NCBI RefSeq assembly: GCF_022919155.1
Contig: NZ_CP095045.1
Coordinates: 2,604,001-2,668,000 of the forward strand
Source: Leucobacter allii
Lineage (GTDB): Bacteria > Actinomycetota > Actinomycetes > Actinomycetales > Microbacteriaceae
Direction: 5' to 3'
DNA: 64,000 nucleotides
The notes beneath the pieces are model-generated. The model did not search any database. It had not been told where the DNA came from and worked only from the letters and a program-made list of their open reading frames with translations. The translations under genes were made by a program, and so were the position numbers. Position 1 is the first letter of the stretch. Every line of letters starts with the position of its first letter. Below, piece after piece: positions 53,064-62,377 of the stretch.

Positions 53064-54759
53064 CGCCGCTTCTCCTTCCGGATGCGCCGCCCCGGTCGCC
53101 GCAGCCAGCCGCCCGTCTTCTCGACCTCGCTCGCGGCTTCCACGTCGTCCGGCACGAGCGGCAGCGGCGAGAGGTAGCTCGTCACGCCGTCCCCGCGCGG
53201 CAGCGTGAGACGGAAGTTGGAGCCCTCCCGAGCGCCGACCACGCCTCGAGGATCCCGCCGTGCACCGCGGCGTCCTCCTGCGCGATCGCGAGCCCGAGGC
53301 CGGTGCCGCCGAGCGTGCGCGTGCGCGAGGGGTCCGCCCGCCAGAAGCGGTCGAAGACGTGCTCGAGGTCGGCGGCGGACATGCCGATCCCCCAGTCGCG
53401 CACCGAGACCGCGACGGCCTGCGCGTTCGAGTCGATCGCGACGACGATGGGCTTCCCCTCGCCGTGCTCGATCGCGTTGCCCACGAGATTCGAGACGATG
53501 CGCCGGATCCGCCGCGCATCGACCTCGACGGGGGCGTAGCCTCCGAGTGCGCGGACCTCGATGAGCCCGGCGGAGAGCGGCTGCAGCCCCTCCACGACGT
53601 CGTGGGCGAGCGCGACGAGATTGGTGGCATCCGTCTCGAGCGTGACCCTGCCCGCGTCGTAGCGGGAGATCTCGAGGAGGTCGGCGAGCAGCGACTCGAA
53701 GCGCTCGATCTGATCGCCCAGCACCTCGACCGCCCGCTGCTGCCCGGGTTCGAGGCCGTCCGCGCCGCCCTGCAGCACCTCCCCCACCAGGCGGATCGTC
53801 GTGAGGGGCGTGCGCAGCTCGTGGGAGACGTCCGAGACGAAGCGCTGCTGCATCTCGGAGAGCTCGTCGAGCTCGCGGATGCGCGCCTGAAGGGTGTCCG
53901 CCATGTCGTTGAAGCCGTCGGAGAGCACGTCGAAGTGCTCGTCGTTCTGCCGCGGCATGCGCGCGTCAGCCACACCGGACGCGAGCAGCCGGCTCGCGTC
54001 GGCCGCGGCCCGGATGGGACGGAAGACGATGCGCGTCATGATCCATACGAGGATGCCGATGAACGCCATCATCGCCGCCGCGGTGATGAGCAGGGTGCGC
54101 TGGATGAAGCTCAGCGTGTCCTGGGTGTCGGCGAGGTCGTAGCCGATGTAGAGGTCGTAGGTGCCCGCGCCGCCGGGGAACTCGAGGGTGGAGGCGACCA
54201 CGATGCCCGGGGAGAGCGTGCCGTCGGCGGCCGTGAAGGTGACCGACTGCCAGTGCTGGGGATCGGGAGACGCCGCGAGGGTGCGGGCCAGTTCGGGGCT
54301 CACGGCCTCGGGCAGCATGTCGTCCGTCGTCGAGGAGGGCGGTGCCTCAGGGAATGCGGTCTGCCCCGGCTGACGCCTGAGGTACACCATCTGGCTCGCC
54401 GAGGTGTCCTGCACCGTGCGGCGCACCGTGGCCGCGAGGGTCGACAGCGCGCCGCGGTCGCTCGCGTCCGAGGCGTCGATCCACCGCTGCGCCGCCAGCG
54501 TGGCCCGCGCGGAGTCCTCGAGCGCCTGGTCGCGACGGGAGGAGTACAGGTCGTCCGTCACGCTCGTGAGCAGGAACAGTCCGGCGACGAGGATGATGCA
54601 GCCCGTCACGAGGCCCGTGATCGTCATCGTGCGGAGCATCAGCGAGCGCCGCCAGCGCGCCCGGAACGGTCCGAGCACCGGCGCCGTCGCGCGCGCCCAG
54701 CGCAGGCGGAGACGGCGCAGCGCCGCGGAGGCGCGCGAGCGGCCGCCGGAGGGCTTCAT
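53060..54759 (-). CDS. mtrB: Sensor histidine kinase MtrB, with C-terminal frameshift
   Basis: Membrane histidine kinase of the MtrAB two-component system. Membrane helices at about 41-67 and 218-240 flank an extracellular sensor; HAMP, HisKA with phospho-acceptor His313 (SDVSHELRTPL) and HATPase with NLVGNAIEHG, DWGIGM, FDRFWRAD and GGTGLGLAIAQ follow. As written the frame shifts after GILEAWSALG and ends at 53182, giving 525 residues with an altered tail. Adding one C to the CCC run at 53227-53229 continues into EGSNFRLTLPRGDGVTSYL and stops at 53060, overlapping lpqB by 4 nt (566 residues). The exact fit suggests a base-calling error. Start 9 nt after mtrA. Confidence 0.9.
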
Positions 54760-54768
54760 GCGCGCGTC

Positions 54769-55452
54769 CTACTCGACGGGGACGCCCGCGCGGTACCCGA
54801 CGCCGCGCACCGTCGTGACGATCGTCGGGTGATCCGGATCCTGCTCGATCTTCGCCCGCAGGCGCTGCACGTGCACGTTCACGAGACGCGTGTCGGCCTT
54901 GTACTGGTACCCCCAGACCTTCTCGAGCAGGATCTCCCGGGTGAAGACCTGCTGGGGCTTGCGCGCCAGGATCACGAGGAGGTCGAACTCGAGCGGCGTC
55001 AGCGGGATCGTCTGGGTGCCGCGGCGCACCTCGTGCGCCGCGACGTCGATCGTGAGGTCGCCGATGCGCAGCGTCTCGCTCGCGTCCTGCTGGGGCTCGC
55101 GCAGGCGCGCGCGGATGCGGGCGATGAGCTCGGCCGGGTTGAAGGGCTTCACGATGTAGTCGTCGGCGCCGGCTTCGAGCCCGCGCACCACGTCGCGGGT
55201 GTCCGTGCGCGCGGTGAGCATGATGATCGGCACGCCGGACTCGGCGCGGATGCGCTCGCACACCTCGATGCCGTCGAGACCCGGCAGCATGACGTCGAGC
55301 AGCACGAGGTCGGGACGCATCTCGCGGAACCTCTCGACGGCTTCGGCTCCGTCCGCCGAGTACTCCGTGGAGAACCCCTCGGCCTGGATCACCATGGCGA
55401 GCATCTCGGCCAGGGCCCTGTCATCGTCAACCACCAAGATGCGAGCGCTCAT
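54769..55452 (-). CDS. mtrA: Response regulator MtrA
   Basis: A 227-residue OmpR-type response regulator, the DNA-binding partner of MtrB, which controls cell-wall, division and osmotic genes in actinobacteria. Receiver domain with phospho-acceptor Asp53 (LVLLDVMLPGLDG) and Lys in YIVKPFN; winged helix with LTPLEFDLLVILARKPQQVF and the recognition segment VNVHVQRLRAKI. ATG 55452 is chosen because a CATAAT -10 lies 7 nt upstream, suggesting leaderless initiation; ATG 55461 would overlap that box. First gene of mtrA-mtrB-lpqB. Confidence 0.96.
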   Translation of the reverse strand: MSARILVVDDDRALAEMLAMVIQAEGFSTEYSADGAEAVERFREMRPDLVLLDVMLPGLDGIEVCERIRAESGVPIIMLTARTDTRDVVRGLEAGADDYIVKPFNPAELIARIRARLREPQQDASETLRIGDLTIDVAAHEVRRGTQTIPLTPLEFDLLVILARKPQQVFTREILLEKVWGYQYKADTRLVNVHVQRLRAKIEQDPDHPTIVTTVRGVGYRAGVPVE

Positions 55453-55459
55453 GTGACCC

Positions 55460-55465
55460 ATTATG
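55460..55465 (-). promoter_or_regulatory. -10 box of mtrA (leaderless)
   Basis: CATAAT on the minus strand, 7 nt before the ATG at 55452, with no ribosome binding site. This would place the transcription start at the start codon. Confidence 0.5.
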
Positions 55466-55554
55466 GACGCAATTCAGGAGATCCCCAGCGAGGCGCCACG
55501 GTGTCCTCCGCACTCTCCCAGGATCCGCCGAGGGATGCGTTCCCGCTCGCGCGC

Positions 55555-55995
55555 TCAGTAGTGGTCGAAGCGGCCGGGCAGCAGGTCCCAGGGCTCCCGC
55601 CCGAGGTACTCGCAGACGGCGAGGTAGACGCAGTGCTCCACGAAGTAGCGCCGGTGCTCCTCGTCGTTGACGTGCAGACCGCGGGCTCGCTGGATCGGCA
55701 TGCGGAACAGCACAATGCTGCGCGCGCGCCGGTCGACGGCGTAGAGGAGCGGGAAGCGGCTGTCCCCCGCACCGCTCGGCGCGGTCTGGAAGCCGATCCG
55801 CACGCCGCGGAGCTCGTCGGGGAAGTGCGACTGCAGCACCTCGACGGCGCCGCGCGCATCCGCTTCGAAGCGGGGGAAGCGGCCGGCGGGGTCGGGCAGA
55901 CTCGCGCCCGTGACCGAGGAGCGGATCGGCCGCCGCCCGTGCCGCCTCGGGACGGGGCGTGCGACGCGCTTGGATCTGCGCTCTCGACCGAACAT
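55555..55995 (-). CDS. Metallopeptidase-family-like protein, degenerate motif
   Basis: A 146-residue protein with a basic N-terminus. By position (between mtrA and DUF5719/whiB) and by the pattern VLFRMPIQ ... HRRYFVEHCVYLAVCEYLGR, it is probably the actinobacterial metallopeptidase-family protein (PF06262-like, near Rv3259 in mycobacteria). The expected HExxH zinc motif is not present; the aligned region reads VEHCVYLAV, so catalysis is doubtful. It ends with WDLLPGRFDHY. Family assignment is moderately sure; activity is not. Confidence 0.6.
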   Translation of the reverse strand: MFGRERRSKRVARPVPRRHGRRPIRSSVTGASLPDPAGRFPRFEADARGAVEVLQSHFPDELRGVRIGFQTAPSGAGDSRFPLLYAVDRRARSIVLFRMPIQRARGLHVNDEEHRRYFVEHCVYLAVCEYLGREPWDLLPGRFDHY

Positions 55996-56055
55996 GCCTC
56001 CCAGTCTACGGCGCGGGCGGGCCCCGCCGGCGCCCGGGCGGCGTGAGCCGACGGG

Positions 56056-57453
56056 CTACCGGGTGTAGACCGTCAGCTCGCCGTCGCGCGGGTCGGGTGC
56101 GAGGATCGGGTAGCCGGCGAGATCGCCGCCCGTGAGGTAGCGCACGCCCGCGTGCACGGGGGCCGAGCTCGTGAGGACGGCATCGGCCGGTGCGGAGGCG
56201 AGTACCGACGCTCCGGCGGGGACGTCGACCGTGCGCGTCTTGCCGTTGCCCGAGGCCGACGCGATCGTCACCTCCGCCGCCTCGTCTCCGGGGTTCGCGA
56301 GGACGAGCCGCCCGCCGCCGACGACCGGGGCGGCCGTCGGCGTGTCGGCGGGAATGCGGTTCGCCGGCGTGAACCATTCGTTGTCGGTCTCGTCGTCCTC
56401 GCTGGCCGTCCCCTGGACGGCGGCGAGCACGGGGACGTCCGCGTCGACGATCACCGTCGTGGCGCCCTTCGGCCACGTGGTGATCTGCAGTTCTCCGACG
56501 ACCCCCGGCGCGAGATCGATGGCGCCGAGCTCGGTGCTCGCGCCCTCGCGGTCGATGGCGCGCACGGTCGCGACGCCCCCGGCCTCGCCGGGCGCGAGCG
56601 CGCGCACGACCACCGGGATCTCGTCGCCCTCCCCGGAGTCACTGGGGCCGTGCACGTGGTCGCTGACGTTCGCGATGCCCGGGATCACGAGCCGGGTCTC
56701 GGGCTCCGCCTGCCGGTTCACCGTCGAGACGGCCCACGGCTCGATGCCCGAGGTCTGCCCGACCCCCAGGCTCGCGGTCACCGGGGCGCCTGTGCTCTCC
56801 ACCCGCACGGCGAGCCGCTCGCGATCGGGCGCGTAGCCGTTGAGCGAGACGATCTGCTCGCTGCCCGGCGCCACGAGCACGCCGCTCATGCGGTCGTCGA
56901 CGACCTCGCCGTTCTCGTCGTACACCGTGAGCTGCACGGTCGCGGGCACGGTGCCCGCGTTGCCCAGGCTGAGCGTCGTGGAGATGCCGAGCGTCGAAGC
57001 GCCGCCGAGGAGCCACTGCTCGTTGAGCGGCTCGGCGCAGGAGCTCGCGACCGCGCCGCGCAGCGTCTCGGTCGACACCTGCTGGAGCTGCGCCGCTCCG
57101 ATCGGCTCCGCGGCCGGTGCCGAGAAGACCGCGGGGAGGCCGTCGCCGCCCTCGGGCCGCGCGAGGGCGGCGCTCTCCGAGGCCGTGCCCGAGAGCGCGA
57201 CGGCCGGTGCACCGGTCGGGACGGCGACGTTCGCACGCGCGGCGTCCCCGCCGAGTTCGGCGAAGGCTCCCGCGCACACGAGCGTGCGCTGGGTGTTCTG
57301 CGTGGTGTCGACGGCGAGGGCGGGCGGCTCCGTCGCGACCGCGGGCAGCGTCGCGCTGCCGATCAGCGCCACGGCCGCGGCGCTCACGGCCACCACGGCG
57401 AGGCCCGTGACGGCGCGGGCGCCGCCGCGGAGGATGCGGGATCGTTCGCTCAT
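56056..57453 (-). CDS. DUF5719 family secreted protein
   Basis: A 465-residue protein with one N-terminal membrane helix or signal anchor (GLAVVAVSAAAVALIGSATL) and an all-beta extracellular region matching the actinobacterial DUF5719 family, in which repeated strands of the type VQLTVYDENGEVVDD and APGSEQIVSLNGYAPDRE occur. The function is unknown. It overlaps the large glycosyltransferase stop by 4 nt (ATGA), a pairing also seen in relatives, which suggests a joint role in envelope assembly. Confidence 0.85.
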   Translation of the reverse strand: MSERSRILRGGARAVTGLAVVAVSAAAVALIGSATLPAVATEPPALAVDTTQNTQRTLVCAGAFAELGGDAARANVAVPTGAPAVALSGTASESAALARPEGGDGLPAVFSAPAAEPIGAAQLQQVSTETLRGAVASSCAEPLNEQWLLGGASTLGISTTLSLGNAGTVPATVQLTVYDENGEVVDDRMSGVLVAPGSEQIVSLNGYAPDRERLAVRVESTGAPVTASLGVGQTSGIEPWAVSTVNRQAEPETRLVIPGIANVSDHVHGPSDSGEGDEIPVVVRALAPGEAGGVATVRAIDREGASTELGAIDLAPGVVGELQITTWPKGATTVIVDADVPVLAAVQGTASEDDETDNEWFTPANRIPADTPTAAPVVGGGRLVLANPGDEAAEVTIASASGNGKTRTVDVPAGASVLASAPADAVLTSSAPVHAGVRYLTGGDLAGYPILAPDPRDGELTVYTR

Positions 57454-60400
57454 GCGCGGTCTCCGTCCGTCGGGTCTGCGGGCTTCGCATCGGCGGGCTC
57501 CGCATCTGCAGGCTCCGCGTCGACAGGCGGAGTCGGGCTGTCGGCCCGGCCCTCGCTCGGCGCGTCCGTCGCTGCTGCCGGCTCGGCGGCCGCGGGCGCC
57601 GCCGCGGCGCCCGCATCGGGCGCGGTCGGGGCCCCGGGCCGCTCCGCCGCCGCGCCGCCGCGCTTCCGCCGGCGCGCGGGGCGCCGACGCCGCTCGGGCC
57701 GCCAGGTGACCTCCCCCGTCGGCAGGGCGAGCAGCAGCACGGCCAGCAGCACCACGAGCTGGATCGCCCAGATCGTCGCGCCCGTCACCGAGGTGCCGTC
57801 GAGGCGGGCGCCCGCGTCGCCCTGCCCCGCGTCGGACTCGGGCTCGACGACGCGCCACAGCAGCCCCTGATCCGTGAGCCCGGCGCTCGCGAGCGCCGCG
57901 TGCTGGTCGAAGACCCGCTGCAGCGCCGCGTGCTCGGCGTCGCTCCCCGGCCCGTCCCCGTCGCCTTCCGCGAGCAGCACGAAGGCGATCCGCTCCGTCC
58001 GCAGCGCGTCGCGCATGTCCGTTCCGCCCACGCTCGCGAGCCCACCGACGAGCTCGGCGAGCGTGCGGTCCTCCGCGGTCTCCTCAGGCGGGCTCGACGC
58101 CGTCCGGATCCGATCCAGCCGCAGCCCGGCGCCCGTGACCAGCTCGGCGCGCACGCTGTGCGAATCCTCCGGCGTGACGACGAGCGTGCGGACCCCGGGA
58201 TCGAGTTCGCCCGCGGCCTGGACGAGCGCGGGCATCTGCGCCGCGCCCTGCTGGAAGCCGGTCCGGCCGAGCAGCAGCTGGGAGCCCACCGGCACGACCG
58301 CGACGAGCGCGGCGACGAGCGCGACCGACACGACGGGCGCCGCGGCCCGTCGCAGCGTCCCCGCGCCCACCGCGGCGAGGCCGAGCACCGCGATCCAGTA
58401 CACCGCGAGGCCCGAACCGGTCCACAGCGCGATGCTCTCGTCCCCGACCACCGAGAGGCGCAGCTGGGCGGCGCCGATGGCGGTGAGCATGCCGAGCCCG
58501 CCGAGCAGCGCGTGCAGCAGCGTCACCGCCACGCGTCCGGTGAACAGCCCGAGCAGGGCGAGCAGCGCGATCGGGAGCATGAGCACGCCGACGAGCAGCG
58601 TCGCGGGCGGTCCGCCGAGGCCGATGGTCTCGAGGATCCCGTCCCAGCCGAACAGCCCGAACTCGGGGAAGCCGAGCAGCAGGTGCCAGGTCGTGCCCGG
58701 TGCGTACGCCTCGACGATGCCGGGATCGAGCAGCAGGTCGAGGGGGCGCCCCGAGAGGATGCCCGTGACGATCTTCGGCGCGAAGAGCACGAGCGGCACG
58801 AGCGCCGTGGTGAGCACGCGCGCGGCGCCGCGGAGCGTGGTGAACAAGCCGACCACGAGCAGCACGACGGCGGCGGGGATCAGGACGGGGGCGGCCGCGA
58901 GCGCGGCCCCCGCGAGCAGCGACGCCGTTCCCGCCCAGCTCCACGATTCGCGGCAGCGCGTCGCTGCGAGCAGCAGCCAGGGCAGCACGATCACGAGCAC
59001 CAGCGTCGGCAGGCTGCCGGCGGCCAGCGAGCCGAGCAGCATCGGGCTGAGGGCGAAGCCGATCCCGACGAGGGCCCGACCCGCCTTCGACTCCGTGAGC
59101 TGGGCGCCCCACATCCATCCGCCGAGCGCGGTGAGCGGGATCGCGGCGATCATGAGCAGCACGACGGCGTGCGAGGGGTTCCAGAAGGTGAGCGTGCCCA
59201 GCAGCGCGAGCACCCAGGTGAAGGGGTCGGCCGGCACGCCGTCGAGCGGGCGCGTGTTCCACCACAGCTGATCGATGGAGCTGAGGGGGGCCAGGCCGCC
59301 GCCGAACGCGCTCGTCATCGGGAACGCCCACCACAGCAGCGCGACCGCCGCGATCGCGGCCCCGCCGAGCACCGCGAGGCCGCCCGAGGAGATGAAGTGG
59401 ACCTCGCGACGCTGCCTGCCGGTGGAGGCGAGGATGGCCTCGCGGTCGATCATGCGCGCGGTGCGCACGCTCTTGGGGTCGATGCGCAGCGATCGCAGGC
59501 CCGCCCAGCCCGCGGAGGAGTGCGCGGCGATCCGGCGGCGGGAGGCGAGGATCGCGTGCGGCCGGAGGAACACGGTCATGGCCGCCGCGAACTCGCCGAT
59601 CATGTGCCCGGGCTGCTCGCGGACGAGCGCCCACAGCACGCGGAGCACGCCGTACAGCGGCAGACCCAGCCATTCGAGGCCCGCGACGACGGCGGGCGCG
59701 TACGCGATCCTGCGGTGGAGGTGCGCGGTGCGCGCCTGACGGTGCGCCGTGCGCATCACCGCGCGGCGGCGATCGATGCGGGGGCCCGCGACGCCGCTCT
59801 GCGCGAACCGCACGCGCGAGGCCGGCGAGACCTCGACGCGATGGCCCGCGAGGCGCGCGCGCACGCAGAAGTCCAGGCCGTCGTCGTACACGGGGAGCGC
59901 CGGGTCGAAGCCGCCCAGCTCGTCCCAGACGTCGCGGCGCACGAGCATGCCGACGGGTCCCACGCCGAGCACGTCCTGCATGTGGTCGTACTGCTGCTGG
60001 TCGAGCTCCTGACGGCGAAGGGTCCACCGTGCGCCGTAGCGCGTGAGGCTCTGGCCGAGTTCGATGATGCGGTCGGGGCGGTCCCAGTCGACGAGCTTCG
60101 GCCCGGCGACCGCGACCGAGGGGGCGCGCTGCACGCTGCTCACGATGCGCTCGAGCGCCTCCGGCTCGGGGCACGCATCCTCGCTGAGGAGCCAGATCCA
60201 CTCCTGCGCCCCGTCGTCCGCCGCCTCCGGGAGCGCCGCGACGCCCTGCGCCACGGCCTGGCCGAAGGAGACGCGCGCGGGCACGCCGACGACCCGATCG
60301 ACGGCGGCGCCCAGCAACTGCTCCGAGAGCCCGTCGGGGCCGCCGTTGTTCACGGCGACGACGGTTTCGGGCGCGAACGTCTGAGCCGCGAGTCCGGCGA

Positions 60401-60464
60401 TGGTCTGGTCGAGCCACTCCCCGCCCCGTTGGGCGACCAGGATGGCGGTTACTCTCGTGCGCAT
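57450..60464 (-). CDS. Large membrane glycosyltransferase family 2 protein
   Basis: A 1004-residue protein: N-terminal GT-A glycosyltransferase domain (about 1-230; AAQTFAPETVVAVNNGGPDG, WIWLLSEDACPEP as the metal-binding acidic site, GPVGMLVRRDVWDELGGFDP), then about twelve to fourteen membrane helices with extracytoplasmic loops, and a Pro/Ala/Asp-rich C-terminal tail of about 80 residues. It likely adds a sugar to a lipid-linked envelope glycan. TAGACT (60479-60474) lies 9 nt before the ATG with no ribosome binding site, suggesting near-leaderless initiation. Downstream DUF5719 is coupled to it. Confidence 0.88.
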   Translation of the reverse strand: MRTRVTAILVAQRGGEWLDQTIAGLAAQTFAPETVVAVNNGGPDGLSEQLLGAAVDRVVGVPARVSFGQAVAQGVAALPEAADDGAQEWIWLLSEDACPEPEALERIVSSVQRAPSVAVAGPKLVDWDRPDRIIELGQSLTRYGARWTLRRQELDQQQYDHMQDVLGVGPVGMLVRRDVWDELGGFDPALPVYDDGLDFCVRARLAGHRVEVSPASRVRFAQSGVAGPRIDRRRAVMRTAHRQARTAHLHRRIAYAPAVVAGLEWLGLPLYGVLRVLWALVREQPGHMIGEFAAAMTVFLRPHAILASRRRIAAHSSAGWAGLRSLRIDPKSVRTARMIDREAILASTGRQRREVHFISSGGLAVLGGAAIAAVALLWWAFPMTSAFGGGLAPLSSIDQLWWNTRPLDGVPADPFTWVLALLGTLTFWNPSHAVVLLMIAAIPLTALGGWMWGAQLTESKAGRALVGIGFALSPMLLGSLAAGSLPTLVLVIVLPWLLLAATRCRESWSWAGTASLLAGAALAAAPVLIPAAVVLLVVGLFTTLRGAARVLTTALVPLVLFAPKIVTGILSGRPLDLLLDPGIVEAYAPGTTWHLLLGFPEFGLFGWDGILETIGLGGPPATLLVGVLMLPIALLALLGLFTGRVAVTLLHALLGGLGMLTAIGAAQLRLSVVGDESIALWTGSGLAVYWIAVLGLAAVGAGTLRRAAAPVVSVALVAALVAVVPVGSQLLLGRTGFQQGAAQMPALVQAAGELDPGVRTLVVTPEDSHSVRAELVTGAGLRLDRIRTASSPPEETAEDRTLAELVGGLASVGGTDMRDALRTERIAFVLLAEGDGDGPGSDAEHAALQRVFDQHAALASAGLTDQGLLWRVVEPESDAGQGDAGARLDGTSVTGATIWAIQLVVLLAVLLLALPTGEVTWRPERRRRPARRRKRGGAAAERPGAPTAPDAGAAAAPAAAEPAAATDAPSEGRADSPTPPVDAEPADAEPADAKPADPTDGDRA

Positions 60465-60540
60465 ATCGCGCTCAGTCTAGGCACGAAAGGAAGCGCGGAG
60501 CTGGAGCCATGCCGTGACGGCGGGGCTTCCGGGAGCCGTG

Positions 60541-60855
60541 CTACATGGCCTCCCGGCGGAGCTTCCGACGCTCGCGCTCGGAGAGGCCGCCCCAGATGCC
60601 GAAGCGCTCGTCGTTCTCGAGGGCGTACTCCAGGCACTCGGAGCGCACCTCGCAGCTCTCGCAGATGCGCTTCGCCTCGCGGGTCGATCCGCCCTTCTCC
60701 GGGAAGAAGGCCTCGGGATCGGTCTGCGCGCACAGGGCGTCCGTCTGCCATCCCAGCGCCTCGTCATCGTCGCTGCGCACCCCGGGCACGCCCAGGAAGA
60801 CGGGGTCGACGAACCAGTTCGCGGGTACCGGGGTGTTCGGCGTCTCGTCCAGCAT
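60541..60855 (-). CDS. WhiB-family iron-sulfur regulator (WhiB2-like)
   Basis: A 104-residue WhiB protein that binds a [4Fe-4S] cluster through Cys42, Cys65, Cys68 and Cys74 (C-x22-C-x2-C-x5-C) and partners with the main sigma factor. The turn motif GIWGG (87-90 region) and basic tail ERERRKLRREAM are present. The setting beside envelope glycosyltransferase genes and mtrAB matches whiB2/whmD, which controls septation. ATG 60855 has AAGGAG 5 nt upstream. A palindrome at 60915-60932 lies in its upstream region. Confidence 0.93.
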   Translation of the reverse strand: MLDETPNTPVPANWFVDPVFLGVPGVRSDDDEALGWQTDALCAQTDPEAFFPEKGGSTREAKRICESCEVRSECLEYALENDERFGIWGGLSERERRKLRREAM

Positions 60856-60914
60856 GCCGCTCCTTTCCCGAAGGTCCCGCGGAGACGGATGTCCCGCGCC
60901 TGAATGACACCACT

Positions 60915-60932
60915 AATTACACCGGTGTGATT
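60915..60932. promoter_or_regulatory. Palindrome upstream of whiB
   Basis: AATTACACCGGTGTGATT: a perfect 10-bp core ACACCGGTGT with near-perfect flanks (16 of 18 positions symmetrical), 60 nt upstream of the whiB start. It also lies near GACAC (60906-60910), the known WhiA half-site sequence. The protein that binds it is unknown. Confidence 0.55.
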
Positions 60933-60959
60933 CCCTCAAGTCAAGCCGAGGAGTCTAAA

Positions 60960-60980
60960 CCCTCAAGAACCGCTTGAGGG
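60960..60980 (-). terminator. Terminator of truB-downstream gene
   Basis: On the minus strand CCCTCAAG-cggtt-CTTGAGGG followed by TTTAGACT, about 50 nt past the stop of the small membrane protein gene. A perfect 8-bp stem with a short T-run. Confidence 0.7.
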
Positions 60981-61028
60981 TGCCCGACACGCTCGCGTGT
61001 CGCAAATGTGCCCGCCGGGCCGCCGCGC

Positions 61029-61385
61029 TCATCCCCAGATCACGAGCATCCGGTACGTCATCACCGCCACCGCGAAGTGCACGACCGCGAGCACCACGGT
61101 CGCCCAACGGGTGCGGTCCACGAGCGCCCAGAAGCCGGCGCCGAGCGGCAGCAGGAAGGCCACGACGAGGTACATCCAGAATTCGAGCGGGTCGCCCGCC
61201 GCGGGATTCCCCGCCAGCGGCGCGACGATCGCCACGATGATCTGCACGAACAGCAGCAGGGCGACGAGCGCGGTCGCGCCCATGGTGTAGTCGTCGGGCG
61301 CGCGGCCCCGCGCGCCCGCGACGAGGCAGAGCACGGCCGCGGCGAGCGCGACCGCGATGAGCGCGACGGCGAACCAGAGGATCAC
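61029..61385 (-). CDS. Small four-helix membrane protein
   Basis: A 118-residue hydrophobic protein with four predicted membrane helices (ILWFAVALIAVALAAAVLCL; MGATALVALLLFVQIIVAIV; FWMYLVVAFLLPLGAGFWAL; ATVVLAVVHFAVAVMTYRML). No family motif is recognised. It begins at GTG 61385, overlapping the truB stop as GTGA, so it is translated from the truB message. Similar small membrane genes follow truB in relatives; function unknown. Confidence 0.75.
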   Translation of the reverse strand: MILWFAVALIAVALAAAVLCLVAGARGRAPDDYTMGATALVALLLFVQIIVAIVAPLAGNPAAGDPLEFWMYLVVAFLLPLGAGFWALVDRTRWATVVLAVVHFAVAVMTYRMLVIWG

Positions 61386-62359
61386 GCGCCGGCCCCCGCC
61401 CCGGCATCGGGCGTCGGGAAGTTCGTGACGACCCGGCTGCGCCCGCCGTGCACCTCCACGAGACCCACGAGCGCTCCGTCCGGCGCCACGGCGGCGGCGA
61501 GCGCCGCGTCCGCGACGCCGTCGAGCTCGAGCCGCTTCCCGTGCCCGAGATCGACGCTCTGCGCCGGGGTGAGCGCGAGCACGGGGAACAGGGCGGCGGC
61601 GATCTCCGCCGGGCGCAGCAGCGTCAGGTTCCGGCCCTCGGCGAGCTCCTCCATCGTCGTCGCCCCCGCCACGGAGAACGGCCCGACATCCGTCCGCCGC
61701 AGCGCCGTGAGATGCCCGCCGACGCCGAGCGCGGCGCCGAGATCCCGAGCGAGGGCCCGCACGTAGGTGCCGGAGGAGCAGCGCACGGTGGCGTCGATGT
61801 CGAGCATCGGGGCGCCGTCCTCCGCACGGGCAGCGCGCGGCGCGCCGATGTCGAAGGCGTGGATGCGGACGGGCCGGCGGCGCAGTTCGACGTGCTCCCC
61901 GGCGCGCACCCGGTCGTAGGCGCGGCGGCCGTCCACCTTGATCGCGCTCACGGCGCTCGGCGCCTGTTCGATGTCCCCCGTGAGCCCCGCGACCGCGGCG
62001 GCGATGCGCTCGGGCGCGGCGGCGAGCGCCGCCACGGCATCCGCCCGGGCCACGGCGGTCCGTTCGCCCTCGCGATCGTCGGTGAGCGTGGACGCTCCGA
62101 GCCGGATGGTGGTCGTGTACGTCTTGTCGAGCCCGACGAGGTGCGTCAGCAGGCGCGTCGCGGGCCCGGCTCCGAGCACGAGCAGCCCCGTCGCCATGGG
62201 GTCGAGCGTTCCGGCGTGGCCGACCTTGCGGGTGCCGAGCGCGCGGCGGGATCGCGCGACCGCATCGTGGCTCGTCCACCCCTCGGCCTTGTCGATGAGG
62301 ATGATCGCTCCCTGGGGGTGCGCGTGCAGGATTCCCGCGTCCGGTTGCTCGTTCGCCAC
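61382..62359 (-). CDS. truB: tRNA pseudouridine-55 synthase TruB
   Basis: A 325-residue pseudouridine synthase that converts U55 in the T-loop of tRNA. Catalytic Asp53 lies in HAGTLDPMATGLL; KAEGWTSHDAVARSRRALG and CSSGTYVRALARDLG are family motifs. Length is a little above the usual 290-310 because of an extended C-terminus, in the part where a PUA-like domain sits in actinobacterial forms. Start ATG 62359. Followed by the small membrane protein gene (4-nt overlap) and a terminator. Confidence 0.95.
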   Translation of the reverse strand: MANEQPDAGILHAHPQGAIILIDKAEGWTSHDAVARSRRALGTRKVGHAGTLDPMATGLLVLGAGPATRLLTHLVGLDKTYTTTIRLGASTLTDDREGERTAVARADAVAALAAAPERIAAAVAGLTGDIEQAPSAVSAIKVDGRRAYDRVRAGEHVELRRRPVRIHAFDIGAPRAARAEDGAPMLDIDATVRCSSGTYVRALARDLGAALGVGGHLTALRRTDVGPFSVAGATTMEELAEGRNLTLLRPAEIAAALFPVLALTPAQSVDLGHGKRLELDGVADAALAAAVAPDGALVGLVEVHGGRSRVVTNFPTPDAGAGAGA

Positions 62360-62377
62360 CCGTCCAGCCTACCGGCG

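Noticed and set aside
57900..60977. Over 1000-codon open frame on the plus strand
   Set aside because: It mirrors the large glycosyltransferase gene and is extremely rich in Arg, His, Glu and Gln with no domain.
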